A stretch of 64,000 nucleotides of DNA from Peribacillus asahii (GTDB lineage Bacteria > Bacillota > Bacilli > Bacillales > DSM-1321), in NCBI RefSeq assembly GCF_004006295.1, contig NZ_CP026095.1, positions 792,001-856,000 on the forward strand, read 5' to 3'. Shown here piece after piece: positions 18,084 through 27,435 of the stretch; position 1 is the first letter of the stretch; each line of letters begins with the position of its first letter. The notes beneath the pieces are model-generated. The model saw only the letters and a program-made list of their open reading frames with translations. It was not told the origin of the DNA and did no database searches. The position numbers were made by a program, and so were the translations under genes.

Positions 18084-19199
18084 TCACTTTATAGCACCCA
18101 TCGATTTTATGTCTATGTCTACGGAAACATTAATGTTTGATTCCGCAAGAGCTTCACCCCAATGCTCCTCAACTTTTTTATATTGTTCATATTGATAGGC
18201 TCTCGCATAAAGTCCGAGTCCGATTGGATCAATTTTATTTTCTTGAATCTTCTTAATAAGAACCTCAAATCGAGATACCAATTCTTTCTCAATCATTTTT
18301 TCCAGTTCATTTTCTTTTACCCTATCTACAGGAAATAATCGTTCTATAATATTCACGGTCATATGAATCTTATAGTTGAAATGAAATTTATCCTGATTGT
18401 ATTTGGTCTTTACTTTAGATGTAACCCGACTAACATCTATACTTAACTCGTTCCTATTAAAGATTCCTCCCTCATCATCCAACGATGTCATCGGAATGGT
18501 AAAGGTTAATTCTTGCTTCTGTTCATCCTTTAAAACAAGCAGGAGTGACGAATCTTGAATACCGAGAGTGTCAACATACTTTCCATTCTCATCCAACAAT
18601 GACACTCCAACGAATTCAACATCTTTTTCTTTTTTTATTTCCGAAATCGAAGGAGTTAATCCCTTCTCGTACATTTGTCTATGAAGCACCTGAAGAGTGT
18701 TATTTACAGTCCTTGATCTCTCATTGTTTTTATCAATGGCTTCTTTCAAATGCAAAGCTAATTGTGGTTTATCTGCTGGTTCATAAAAAATAACGTCAGA
18801 TACGGGACCGTCGACTACAATGACTCTTGTGTTTATGGGAAAATTAGGATTTCGGTATACTGTATCCAAGATAGAAAACCAATCTTCATGTTCTAGTACT
18901 CGTTTTCCTAACAGTAATACTTGAATTTTCGCAGCAGTGACCTCTCCTGTTGCCAAAGCATCAAAATATTTCCTAGATTCCCGTATTGATTTTGCCTTTA
19001 ATTGATAGGTTTCAATCTTTTTCTTGACATCTTTATTAAACACTGGACTTGATTCAGAAATGATTAGATTATTTTCATCATCGAGATCAACACCAAGTAT
19101 CAAGGAAATCGTTAAATCCTCTAGCGGGATATGTCTTCCACAGCTTGAAAGTATCGTAATAAGAAAAACGAAAAGAATGGCAAGACACATGCGTTTCAT
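18084..19199 (-). CDS. Germinant receptor C subunit (GerC-type lipoprotein)
   Basis: A 371-residue Ger(x)C-family protein of the spore inner membrane. The signal peptide ends in a lipobox (ITILSSCGRH; lipidated Cys about residue 20). The conserved LILGVDLDDE follows, and three mixed alpha/beta domains fill the rest. It forms a receptor with GerA- and GerB-type subunits that lets spores sense nutrients. The start overlaps the gerB stop by 4 bases. It is intact even though the A subunit of this operon is frameshifted. Confidence 0.9.
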   Translation of the reverse strand: MKRMCLAILFVFLITILSSCGRHIPLEDLTISLILGVDLDDENNLIISESSPVFNKDVKKKIETYQLKAKSIRESRKYFDALATGEVTAAKIQVLLLGKRVLEHEDWFSILDTVYRNPNFPINTRVIVVDGPVSDVIFYEPADKPQLALHLKEAIDKNNERSRTVNNTLQVLHRQMYEKGLTPSISEIKKEKDVEFVGVSLLDENGKYVDTLGIQDSSLLLVLKDEQKQELTFTIPMTSLDDEGGIFNRNELSIDVSRVTSKVKTKYNQDKFHFNYKIHMTVNIIERLFPVDRVKENELEKMIEKELVSRFEVLIKKIQENKIDPIGLGLYARAYQYEQYKKVEEHWGEALAESNINVSVDIDIKSMGAIK

Positions 19200-20296
19200 T
19201 TGATTGTCCTCCTTTTAAGAAGCCCGTGCACCCAGACATATCCCCATAAACATAAAGGAAAAGCAAACGCAAGGATCATTCCAACTTGTTCGATTACTTG
19301 TTGAAGGAAGGTATTTCTATCGAAATTAGGAGGAAACAACACAACAAATGCAAATTCAATTAGCAAAAACCAGGCTAAATGTCTACTATGATCTTGTTTT
19401 CCAACCAACTGACTTGTACAAAATACTGTCATAAACATGAATGGCAGGACCGTTGTAGACATCACAAATAAATAAAAGGAAAAAAACACAATTTCCAGTC
19501 TTTCTATAAATTTAAATTCAAGGACCTTTAACATCTCAATTGCAGGTTCATTATATATGGTAATTTCATCAGGACTATAAAAGGCAAAGGCTCCTATGGT
19601 TATCATCAAGAACGCGAGCAACGAAAGTGTATTAGCAATCACAACTCCCATAGAGGCTTTCTCCTTCTTTTGTAAAAAAGGATAGAGGAAAAATACTATT
19701 TCAAAACCTATAAAAGAAAAAATAGCCGTTTTTAAAGTGGTAAGAATTGGCACCCATCCTTCCTTAAGAACAGGAAGTAGATGAAGCCACTGGGCATATT
19801 TCAAAGGAATTAAATAAATGATAAACGTCCACAATGTCATGAAAAAAACGAATTCAGAATACCTGCCTAATATAACGATGTTTTTTCGAGCAATTTGATA
19901 GCTAGGAATCGATAACAGCAAAATTAATATATATACCTCTGTACGGGGTAAAATCCATGCTTGGATAAAGAGAGCCTCTCTAATAAAAACAACATGGGCT
20001 AATAAAGCAAAATACAATGCAAATGTGATGGTAGCTACTCTTCCAATCCATTTTCCAAAATAATGGGTTAAAAGATCAAGGATTGTTCCATTCGGGTATT
20101 TCTTCATAATTTGGATGATGATTAAACTAGCCATTGTCGCAAGAAACCAAGAAATGATGATGACCATCCAACCATCTGTTCCTGCTTTTTCAGCTAATTC
20201 ACGTGGCAGTGTTAATACGCCAACTCCCATTTGTACCCCGTGAATCAATAAAATAAATTGCCTCAATGTAATTTTATTGTTTATGTTTTTCATCAC
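19196..20296 (-). CDS. Germinant receptor B subunit (GerB-type spore permease)
   Basis: A 366-residue integral membrane protein with about ten hydrophobic segments, of the APC-related spore permease family (GerAB/GerBB). The N-terminal LRQFILLIHGVQMGVGVLTL and LAEKAGTDGWMVIIISW are typical of these subunits, which bind the germinant. It overlaps gerC downstream and the gerA C-terminal frame upstream by 4 bases each, giving a classic three-gene ger operon. Confidence 0.9.
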   Translation of the reverse strand: MMKNINNKITLRQFILLIHGVQMGVGVLTLPRELAEKAGTDGWMVIIISWFLATMASLIIIQIMKKYPNGTILDLLTHYFGKWIGRVATITFALYFALLAHVVFIREALFIQAWILPRTEVYILILLLSIPSYQIARKNIVILGRYSEFVFFMTLWTFIIYLIPLKYAQWLHLLPVLKEGWVPILTTLKTAIFSFIGFEIVFFLYPFLQKKEKASMGVVIANTLSLLAFLMITIGAFAFYSPDEITIYNEPAIEMLKVLEFKFIERLEIVFFSFYLFVMSTTVLPFMFMTVFCTSQLVGKQDHSRHLAWFLLIEFAFVVLFPPNFDRNTFLQQVIEQVGMILAFAFPLCLWGYVWVHGLLKRRTIK

Positions 20297-21826
20297 TGTT
20301 CGTCACCCTTTGGACGATTGGAATTTGCTTTTAGCATTTGAATGGCTTTTGTGCTTAAAGGGCGCTTATTGATTGACCACTGTGGAAATCGAATAAATAC
20401 ATCCTTCCAATCTGGAAATCGTAAAGGTGCAATTGGACTGCCATACGGAGTTCCTAAAGATTCAAGCGCAATGAAATGCCCCAGTAAAATCATTAAACCA
20501 ACAGTAAGTCCCACAAATCCGAATAACGAAGCAAGTATCATCATCGGGAACCGGACGATTCGAATGGCTGAACCCATTTCATAGTTGGGAATAATAAAAG
20601 AGGCTACGGCTGTCAAAGCTACAACAATCACCATGATATTACTTACAATTCCTGCCTCCACAGCTGCTTGACCAATGACGATACCGCCAACAATCCCTAC
20701 CGTTTGTCCAATTTTAGTTGGAAGTCGAATCCCTGCCTCTCTTAGCATTTCTAGAGTAAGCTCCATAATAAATGCTTCAATATAAGGGGGAAAGGGAATC
20801 CGTTCTCTTGATGCGCCTACGGACAATAGCAGCTTTAAAGGGATGACTTCAAAATGAAAGGAAATAATTGCGATATATGTAGCAGGTAGAAATATGGCCA
20901 TAAAAAAACCGAAATATCTCATTAGACGAATAAAAGAAGCGACCATCCAGCGGGAGCTATAATCATCTATGGTTTTGAAGAAAGAATCGAATGTTACGGG
21001 TCCAATCATTACATTGGGTGATCGGTCTACCACTGTTGCGATTCTTCCTTGTAAAATCTCTGAAGCCGCAAAATCAGGACGTTCTGTCAATAATAGTTGC
21101 GGAAAAGGAGAGTATGGATGATCTTCAATGTATTCTGCAAGTACACCTGCGTTTATAATGCTATCGACATCCACTTTCTGTATTCGTTCTTCAAGCTCCT
21201 TCAATACGTCTGGATTTACAACATCTGCTAGATATAGAATAGAGAGCTTCGATTTTCCCCTTTTACCAACAGTCATTTCCTTTATTTTCAGTTCACGGTT
21301 GTGAATATGGTTACGAATTAGCGCAACATTATCACTTACGGTCTCGGTAAATCCAACATGTGATCCAGTTAGGGAAGATTCTATTGGTGTATCTTCAATA
21401 GGCCTTTTAGGAAAGTTAGTCGTATCATATATAGGCTTCTGTACGTTTATCTACAAACAAGACGCATTCCCCATTTAAAATCGCGTTCTCAATTTGTGGC
21501 CACATATTCGTTTCTTTGATATGACCAAGTGATACCCTTAAATCAGATTCACTATTATTCTTGCTATCCTCAAATAAAAGTGGGTTCAGCACATGATTAA
21601 AAATTGTCGTACTATCGGTTATTCCACTCAAATACACTAGTGCTGCTTGGCTCTGTGTTTGCTTTAGCACTAAATACCTCACAATGAGATCTGGTGTATC
21701 ACAAAAAATAGAATGAATTTCTGCAATATTATCCATTAATTCGGAGCTTATCAGACCTTGGTGAAGGATATTATTAAGTTGTCGGGAAGAACTGGGTTTC
21801 TTGTTGTACCTTCGAAAAAACGGCAT
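20293..21826 (-). pseudogene. Germinant receptor A subunit, split by a TA-repeat frameshift
   Basis: Two frames make one GerA protein. The 5' part (21826 to 21425) starts MPFFRRYNKK behind AGGTGGG and ends ECVLFVDKRTEAYI-stop. In the +1 frame the code continues YDTTNFPKRPIEDTPIESS, GFTETVSDNVAL, then the membrane C-terminal half to 20293. The break lies in a short TA run at 21427-21433. One more TA unit would restore a single frame of about 510 residues. The gene is either broken, variable by slippage, or affected by a sequencing error. Confidence 0.85.
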
Positions 21827-21856
21827 TAAGGATTCCCACCTAATATTATGATGATT

Positions 21857-21887
21857 TAGTTTGTATCTTAGGTTGGAAAATCATGCA
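21857..21887 (-). promoter_or_regulatory. Possible SigG-type promoter of the ger operon
   Basis: Upstream of gerA on the minus strand, TGCATG (21887-21882) and CAAACTA (21863-21857) are 18 bases apart. This resembles the forespore SigG pattern (TGMATA, CATAMTA) with one mismatch in the -10. Ger operons are normally SigG-dependent. The match is by eye only. Confidence 0.35.
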
Positions 21888-22122
21888 TTTGTTTTCTTTT
21901 TAAAAGCACATTATGTCATAGCCGTAATAAGGATAGTGTTGGTTAACCGTGTTATATTGTATAGTTCCTTATGTTAAAATAGAGGTAACAAAAGATTGAC
22001 TCTTCTATTTGCGATATTATACGATATAACGAGTTAATAGGAATGTAAGAACGGTAAGCGGGGGCGTGCCTAGATATTCAAATAGGAGCTCCTTCTTTTA
22101 TGTATGTGAAAGGACAAACAAT

Positions 22123-22719
22123 ATGGAAGACATCATTCTTAGTATGATTGAAGCGTTTAAATCATTATCTTATTTTGGCGTTATGCTCGCTTTATGTTTT
22201 GAATTTGTGCCGGCGGAGTTGGTACTGCCTCTTGCAGGATACTGGGTGTATCAAGGCGATATGAACTTATATGTTGTTATTCTCTTTGGAACTATCGGGG
22301 GAGTACTTGGTCCTTTGACGCTTTATGCGTTAGGAAGATATGGAGGACGCCCGCTTGTTAAGAAGTATGGAAAGTATTTTTTAATTAAGGAAGAACAAAT
22401 CGATAAAGCGGATCGCTTTTTTGGTAAGTATGGTGCAAGCATCGCCTTTTTTGGGCGCTTTGTTCCAGGAATTCGGACTGCGATTTCATTGCCATGCGGC
22501 ATCATGAAGATGAGCGTATGGAAGTTTTGTGTGTATACTTTTTTTGCTATGCTGCCCGTAACGGCCGCTTATGTCTATTTAGGGTATAAACTTGGACCGC
22601 GCTGGGAGCAGGCTGGTGAAATTTTCTCTCAATATGCAAACTATTTATTAATTCCGATTTTCTTGTTTGTTGTTTGGCTTATTGTGAAAGCGAGAAAAAA
22701 TAAACAAAAAGGTGCCTGA
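22123..22719 (+). CDS. DedA-family membrane protein
   Basis: A 198-residue DedA/SNARE-associated family protein with about five membrane segments. FEFVPAELVLPLAGYWVYQG (about 26-45) and the re-entrant-loop block FFGRFVPGIRTAISLPCGIMKM (about 107-128) with its key Arg residues are intact. Members move lipid carriers such as undecaprenyl phosphate or phosphatidylethanolamine across the membrane. ATG 22123 follows GAAAGGAC; the frame back to 22066 lacks a site. A second DedA gene at 51504 is frameshifted, so this may be the only working copy in the window. Confidence 0.88.
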   Translation: MEDIILSMIEAFKSLSYFGVMLALCFEFVPAELVLPLAGYWVYQGDMNLYVVILFGTIGGVLGPLTLYALGRYGGRPLVKKYGKYFLIKEEQIDKADRFFGKYGASIAFFGRFVPGIRTAISLPCGIMKMSVWKFCVYTFFAMLPVTAAYVYLGYKLGPRWEQAGEIFSQYANYLLIPIFLFVVWLIVKARKNKQKGA

Positions 22720-22740
22720 AAAAGAGGCACCTTTTTGTTT
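22702..22740. terminator. Bidirectional terminator
   Basis: A 15-bp perfect stem (22702-22716 with 22726-22740), with A and T runs at both ends, between the dedA gene and the convergent yjcZ-like gene. Confidence 0.9.
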
Positions 22741-22742
22741 TC

Positions 22743-22874
22743 TTAGAAGCAGCCGCCAAATCCCCAACTAGCACCAATAATAATTAACAAAATAAACAAA
22801 ACAACTAGCAATGCAAAGCCAGAGCTGTGTCCACCACAGTGTCCACCACAGCCTCCATCAACATGACCACCCAT
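22743..22874 (-). CDS. YjcZ-family small sporulation peptide
   Basis: A 43-residue peptide: a Gly/His/Cys-rich head ([16 protein letters not shown]), one membrane helix ([15 protein letters not shown]), and the tail ASWGFGGCF. This is the typical YjcZ pattern seen in many spore-forming Bacillaceae, where members are spore-associated. ATG 22874 lies 9 bases after AGGAGG. No partner genes are next to it. Confidence 0.82.
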   Translation of the reverse strand: MGGHVDGGCGGHCGGHSSGFALLVVLFILLIIIGASWGFGGCF

Positions 22875-23033
22875 TTGTGCATTCCTCCTTTGAAGCCTAG
22901 AATACATTCATACTATGCCAACTAGGCTGGATTGTTTATTGTATTGAGAAAAATGGGCGGACTTTTCATCCTTCTCATAGGATTTAACAGTTTGGATAAA
23001 ATAAGTCTCAAATAAAGAACGGAGGCTTAACTT

Positions 23034-23177
23034 ATGAAAGAAAAGAATCTAAATTTACAGCAAAAGGAAGAATCCTTAGATCAGCATAGTTTTGTTTGCA
23101 GTGATGAATTATTTGAAAAAGACTTGAGAGCTATTGTGGATGATACGGCTCGTGCTGAGGATGAAACTTCCATGTAA
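23034..23177 (+). CDS. Small acidic protein of unknown function
   Basis: A 47-residue hydrophilic product beginning MKEKNLNLQQ, with no membrane segment, ending DDTARAEDETSM. ATG follows GGAGG at 8 bases and a terminator follows at 6 bases, so it is a free-standing transcription unit. The length and composition resemble small cytosolic or spore proteins, but I cannot name a family. Confidence 0.6.
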   Translation: MKEKNLNLQQKEESLDQHSFVCSDELFEKDLRAIVDDTARAEDETSM

Positions 23178-23182
23178 ATGAG

Positions 23183-23208
23183 AAAAAGAGCTGGCTAAGC
23201 TCTTTTTT
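23183..23208 (+). terminator. Terminator of the 47-residue ORF
   Basis: AAAAAGAGCT pairs with AGCTCTTTTTT around a 5-nt loop. Confidence 0.85.
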
Positions 23209-23439
23209 ACTTTAAGGCTCTGTTGATGTATGACTCATTTTCGTTCTGTCCCATGAAACGCCCTCAATTGTATAATCAATAATATTAGTTAACAAAGCCT
23301 ATTTTAAAGGGGGACAGTTAACATGTTCTTGACACATTTCTAAAGTATGCTAAAGCTATGTCTGTCAGGAGCTGTTACCTTCAATGGCGCTTGTTTTATC
23401 AATTGATTATAATCTAGGGAGAGGGGGCATCCGATTAGT

Positions 23440-24135
23440 ATGAAAAAGATATTAGTGGTGGAAGATGAAATCGCCATTTCTATGGTGTTAAAAGCATATT
23501 TACAGCGTGCGGGGTTTGAAGTAATTCAAGTATATGATGGGCTTAAAGCAATGTCTGTATTTACGGATGTTCAGCCGGATCTTGTGTTATTAGATGTCAT
23601 GCTGCCGGGAAAAGAAGGGTGGGACATCCTTAATGAAATTCGTGAGGAAAGTGCATGTCCAGTAATTATGTTAACAGCCTTAACGGATGTAGATTATCGA
23701 TTATCTGGCTTTCAATCGGGGGCGGATGATTATATTGCTAAACCGTTTGTAGCGGATGAAGTTGTTGCAAGGGTACAAGCGGTATTGCGTCGGTCGCCCC
23801 GTTTTGTTACGGATGAAAGTGAAGAGCATATTCGTAAGTTTGGAAGATTACGTGTAGACTTTCAGGCCTATACTGTAGAGCTAGACAATCAAGAAGTTAA
23901 TTTAACTCCACGCGATTTGTCGTTGTTCCTTTTCTTTGCGAAGCATCCTAATCAAATTTTTACAAGGGAGCAGTTGATTGAACATGTTTGGGGAATGGAT
24001 TACGGCGGAAGTGATCGAGCGGTTGACTTGGCGATTAAACGTTTAAGGAAGGCGCTGGAAGAATGGCCTGAGTCAGAAGGGGAAATTAAAACGTTGCGTG
24101 GATTGGGGTATCAGTTAAGTGTCTATCAAAGTTAA
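23440..24135 (+). CDS. OmpR/PhoB-type response regulator
   Basis: A 231-residue two-component regulator. The receiver domain (about 1-120) has acidic residues E8/D9, phospho-acceptor D52 in LVLLDVMLPG, T81-region LTALTD, and Lys in IAKPF. The winged-helix DNA-binding domain fills about 130-230, ending LRGLGYQL. It overlaps the kinase gene by 17 bases. Target genes are not evident from the neighbours. Confidence 0.93.
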   Translation: MKKILVVEDEIAISMVLKAYLQRAGFEVIQVYDGLKAMSVFTDVQPDLVLLDVMLPGKEGWDILNEIREESACPVIMLTALTDVDYRLSGFQSGADDYIAKPFVADEVVARVQAVLRRSPRFVTDESEEHIRKFGRLRVDFQAYTVELDNQEVNLTPRDLSLFLFFAKHPNQIFTREQLIEHVWGMDYGGSDRAVDLAIKRLRKALEEWPESEGEIKTLRGLGYQLSVYQS

Positions 24136-25552
24136 AAAAAGGACGACATTATTACGGTATTGGACTACTAGATATATTATTACTTTGATGACAGGCGTGC
24201 TTATTTTATCATTTTTTTCTTTATGGTGGATGGAAAAAACAGCACTGGAATATCGTTTAAGTCTGCTTAAGTATTTAGCAGATGAAACATCCGATCGTGC
24301 GATTAAGGATAACGGACAAATTGTTGTTGGACCAATGTTGGCTGAAATTATTGAAGAACGAGAAAAAATCCTTCATTTAGATCAACAGCCTATTATTTAT
24401 ATTGTGGATGTGGACGGTACTATTATTTATACGATGCCGCAATTATACATTAAGCCTGAGGACAGGCAGCTTCCGTCTATCATTATGGATAGTAAGGATA
24501 GTATCCAAAGAGTTGAAATAAAGGATGATAGTCAATTATATGTCATTAAGTCTCCAATTAATTTTGACTATGAGACAAGAGGATGGGTCGTAATCGCTCA
24601 AGAAGAAGGGGCGTTGAAGGAAGTAAATCAAGATCATGGCTGGTTGGCGATGATGATGGGGGCAGTACTTGTATTAGGGTGTAGTGTCATTTATGTTCTT
24701 TCACGAAAAATATCACGCCCTATTCAAAATGTTGCCAATGCTGCTGTTCAAGTACGCAAAGGAAATTATGATACTAATTTAAAAGAAGAAGAACCCCGTG
24801 AAGAAGAGATTTATGAATTGGTGGAGTCGTTTAAGGCGATGACAAGTCGCTTGAAACAAAGTGATAAAATGCGAGCTGAAATGCTTGCTGGAGTGACCCA
24901 TGATCTAAAAACCCCCGTAACCTCTATAAGTGGACTTATTCAAGCTGTAAAAGATGATGTGGTAACAGGGGAGGAAAGAAAGGAATTTTTAGATATATCT
25001 TTAAAAGAAACACAGCGATTGCAACGAATGATTGAAGATTTGCTGGATTATAATGCAATGTCTTCAGGCTCTTTTAAAATGCAAGTAGAAAAAGAAAATA
25101 TGAATCAATTTATTCAGGAGATTTCCCATCGTTGGAAGGTTACGCAAGAAGAACAACAGACTGAATTGGTTGTTCATCTTCCAGATGAAGTCTTATTCGG
25201 GCGAATTGATTCATTAAGAATGCAGCAAATAATGATTAATTTGTTGAATAATGCTAAACAAGCAATAGAGGGTAAAGGAAGTATTAGCCTGCTTGTATAT
25301 GAAGCGGACGAAGCTTTAATCGGTATTGATATTCAAGATGATGGAAGAGGGATACCCAAACATGAACAGGACTTTATCTTTGAACCATTTTATCGTGGGG
25401 AAAATAAAAAATTGAAAATTCGCGGTTTAGGACTAGGGCTTCCATTTAGCAAAATGCTGGCTAAAGCACAAAATGGTGACCTCGTTTTAAAAGAAAGCAG
25501 TGAGCGGGGAACGACTTTCACTTTATATATTGAAAAAGACAGCCAGGCATAA
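24119..25552 (+). CDS. Sensor histidine kinase partner
   Basis: A 477-residue membrane kinase. TM1 lies at about 15-36, an extracytoplasmic sensor domain of about 140 residues follows, and TM2 at about 178-197 leads into a HAMP linker. The dimerisation helix carries His261 in VTHDLKTPVTS, and the ATPase domain has NNAKQA, DDGRGIP and GLGLGLPF. Start is GTG 24119, inside the regulator gene, giving translational coupling. The signal is unknown, and it does not match a specific named kinase by eye. Confidence 0.92.
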   Translation: MSIKVKKRTTLLRYWTTRYIITLMTGVLILSFFSLWWMEKTALEYRLSLLKYLADETSDRAIKDNGQIVVGPMLAEIIEEREKILHLDQQPIIYIVDVDGTIIYTMPQLYIKPEDRQLPSIIMDSKDSIQRVEIKDDSQLYVIKSPINFDYETRGWVVIAQEEGALKEVNQDHGWLAMMMGAVLVLGCSVIYVLSRKISRPIQNVANAAVQVRKGNYDTNLKEEEPREEEIYELVESFKAMTSRLKQSDKMRAEMLAGVTHDLKTPVTSISGLIQAVKDDVVTGEERKEFLDISLKETQRLQRMIEDLLDYNAMSSGSFKMQVEKENMNQFIQEISHRWKVTQEEQQTELVVHLPDEVLFGRIDSLRMQQIMINLLNNAKQAIEGKGSISLLVYEADEALIGIDIQDDGRGIPKHEQDFIFEPFYRGENKKLKIRGLGLGLPFSKMLAKAQNGDLVLKESSERGTTFTLYIEKDSQA

Positions 25553-25555
25553 TAC

Positions 25556-25591
25556 AAAAAGCCTTTTCCAAAACTAAGGAAAAGGCTTTTT
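25556..25591. terminator. Terminator after the two-component genes
   Basis: A 14-bp stem, AAAAAGCCTTTTCC with GGAAAAGGCTTTTT, serving the kinase gene and the convergent spx-like gene. Confidence 0.9.
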
Positions 25592-25595
25592 GTTC

Positions 25596-25991
25596 TTATA
25601 CTAATTGACTGATTGCTTGCCATAATTGAAGGTGGCGGGCTTTTCTAGGAAGAAAGCGGCCCATTTCTTCTTCGTTGTACCCTGCATGTAGGTTTTTTTC
25701 ATCAAAAATAATAGGGCGGCGAAGAAGGTCAGGATTTTGTTGAATTAATTCACACAGCTCATTTAAAGGGATACTGTTGATATCCATTTTTAAGCTCTTA
25801 AATTTTTTAGAACGTGTCGAGATGATTTCATCTGTTCCACCTTCTGTTTTTTGTAAAATCGCTTTAATTTCTTTGACAGAAAGAGGTTGTGAGAATAAGT
25901 TGCGTTCTGTATAAATAATGTCGTTTTTTTGAAGCCAGGCTTTCGCTTTACGACAAGCTAAACTGCTTGGAGTAGTATAAATTGTAACCAT
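25596..25991 (-). CDS. Spx/ArsC-family regulator with an SxxC active site
   Basis: A 131-residue protein collinear with Spx, the RNA polymerase alpha-binding stress regulator. Gly52 (KTEGGTDEI), needed for alpha binding, and the block RRPIIFDEK (about 92-100) are kept, and the tail [13 protein letters not shown] matches. The redox switch is altered: Spx has C10-x-x-C13, while this protein reads [12 protein letters not shown], with Ser at 10 and Cys at 13. It can probably bind polymerase but not form the intramolecular disulfide, so it should respond differently to thiol stress. A redox-regulated Spx is probably encoded elsewhere. Confidence 0.85.
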   Translation of the reverse strand: MVTIYTTPSSLACRKAKAWLQKNDIIYTERNLFSQPLSVKEIKAILQKTEGGTDEIISTRSKKFKSLKMDINSIPLNELCELIQQNPDLLRRPIIFDEKNLHAGYNEEEMGRFLPRKARHLQLWQAISQLV

Positions 25992-26179
25992 TTCACATCG
26001 ACTCCTTTATATTTTCTTTTCTATTTAAGTGAGTTATTGTATTGGATGATGATACATTTACTTTAACCTTGTTATGTGTCAGCAGTATGTCAAGAATAAA
26101 ATTCTTTTTTTTTTTGAATATGCTAAAGGCGATTGTGGTACAATGTACAACATGATTTACAGGAAATGAGGATGAGTGT

Positions 26180-26659
26180 TTGTTAACGTTTGCAGAAAAA
26201 TTAGCTATTATTGAATCTTTTCCACAGCTACAAAGAAAAGATGTGTCATTAGGACGTGTTAATTTTCACTTTGAAGAAAGTGTGTATGATAGAAAAGTTG
26301 TAGTGCAGCATTTACATCCAAACGGTAATGGATTTGTTTATGCAGGTCATTTATCTCCTAACATGACGGATAAAAAAGGGATGGTTAATATCCGTGAATA
26401 TTCAGAGGAAGAGCTTCGAACAGTAGTAGAAGACAGCATCGCTTATTTATCTCACTTTGACGAAGCGGAAGAAATGGTGGACGAATTTGCTGATTTTGAA
26501 GGAGTTTGGATAGGGCCGGAAAAGCAAGAGTTAACGCTTGCTCAAGAAGATTTACTCTGGAATGTATATGCAGGAGTGAATCTTGAGGAATGTTTTGAAT
26601 CACCGATTGAAGCAGAACGTTACTTATTGGAAGAGGGATTTCGTAAAAAAAAGAGCTAA
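26180..26659 (+). CDS. Conserved-looking cytosolic protein of unknown function
   Basis: A 159-residue acidic soluble protein (many Glu/Asp in the second half). TTG 26180 is the likely start, about 9 bases after GAGG; no ATG in frame fits the family-like start LTFAEKLAIIESFPQLQRKD. There is no membrane segment and no motif I know. It lies alone between the spx-like gene and csp. A similar protein probably exists in related genomes, but I cannot name it. Confidence 0.6.
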   Translation: MLTFAEKLAIIESFPQLQRKDVSLGRVNFHFEESVYDRKVVVQHLHPNGNGFVYAGHLSPNMTDKKGMVNIREYSEEELRTVVEDSIAYLSHFDEAEEMVDEFADFEGVWIGPEKQELTLAQEDLLWNVYAGVNLEECFESPIEAERYLLEEGFRKKKS

Positions 26660-26708
26660 ATTCGTGGGATTTTGGCGGAATTTGTCGTTGAATTATTAAG
26701 GGATAACC

Positions 26709-26738
26709 TTGTTTTTTTTAGCATCTGCATGATATACT
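26709..26738 (+). promoter_or_regulatory. Promoter and leader of the cold-shock gene
   Basis: TTGTTT (26709-26714) and TATACT (26733-26738), 18 bases apart, form a SigA-type promoter. A leader of about 120 bases runs to the cold-shock start. Long leaders are usual in csp mRNAs and fold differently at low temperature; the exact structure was not modelled. Confidence 0.55.
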
Positions 26739-26865
26739 ATAGATAATTATTTTTGTTCGGAATAAGATTGATAGAAGGAAGTACCGTTATAGGTTTCCTC
26801 TTCAGACATTATCCAGAATCAAGAATAGTAATAAAATGGATTTTTTCCAAATGGGAGGCACTACA

Positions 26866-27063
26866 ATGGTACAAGGTAAAGTAAAATGGTTTAACGCAGA
26901 AAAAGGTTTCGGTTTCATCGAAGTTGAAGGTCAAGACGACGTATTCGTACACTTCTCAGCTATCCAAGGTGAAGGTTTCAAAACTCTTGAAGAAGGTCAA
27001 GACGTGACTTTCGAAATCGAGCAAGGTGCTCGTGGACCACAAGCTGCTAACGTTCAAAAATAA
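26866..27063 (+). CDS. Cold-shock protein (CspA/CspB family)
   Basis: A 65-residue single OB-fold RNA chaperone. RNP1 (KGFGFIEV, about 14-21) and RNP2 (VFVHFSAI, about 27-34) are intact, as is the initial [16 protein letters not shown] 26866 follows GGGAGG at 7 bases; the frame back to 26836 would add ten residues before this canonical start and is rejected. Codon use (GGT, CGT, CAA) is highly biased, as expected for an abundant protein. Confidence 0.95.
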   Translation: MVQGKVKWFNAEKGFGFIEVEGQDDVFVHFSAIQGEGFKTLEEGQDVTFEIEQGARGPQAANVQK

Positions 27064-27075
27064 TTGAACGCTAAG

Positions 27076-27105
27076 AAAAGACTCCGTTTATCGGAGTCTT
27101 TTTAT
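27076..27105. terminator. Terminator after the cold-shock gene
   Basis: AAAAGACTCCG pairs with CGGAGTCTTTT. It reaches the stop codon of the convergent small gene. Confidence 0.88.
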
Positions 27106-27275
27106 TTTGTGCTATTCTTGTCCTTTAGTAGCTGATCCAGCTTTTCTTCGATTCTATTTGTTTGCTGTCGTTGCTTTGTAAGATATGTAATAAATAGGAT
27201 AATAAGAACAATTGGTACTATGAGAGAAATAAGGAAGACTACTTGAAAAATAATATCTCCAACATTAAAGTGCAT
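27102..27275 (-). CDS. Small single-span membrane protein
   Basis: A 57-residue product: membrane helix at about 8-32 (IIFQVVFLISLIVPIVLIIL), then a basic, Gln/Lys-rich cytosolic tail that could form a short coiled coil (RIEEKLDQLLKDKNS). It starts at ATG 27275 after AGGGGATTGTAAG. The layout matches the DUF4083-like small membrane proteins of Bacilli, but that assignment is tentative. Confidence 0.6.
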   Translation of the reverse strand: MHFNVGDIIFQVVFLISLIVPIVLIILFITYLTKQRQQTNRIEEKLDQLLKDKNSTK

Positions 27276-27435
27276 CTTACAATCCCCTGCCTTTCATCCA
27301 TATATTATATCAATAAATGGAATAATAGAGAGTATTTTATGGAAACTCCCTAAAAAGTACCGCTGTTTTTATAGCTATTCCTCATAGTAAACTATAAAAG
27401 TTATAATGTTTAAAATTAGAGAGGAATAGCAAATA

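Noticed and set aside
23225..23439. Promoter TTGACA-11-TATGCT ahead of the response regulator
   Set aside because: The 11-base spacing is too short for a SigA promoter; no better pair was clear.
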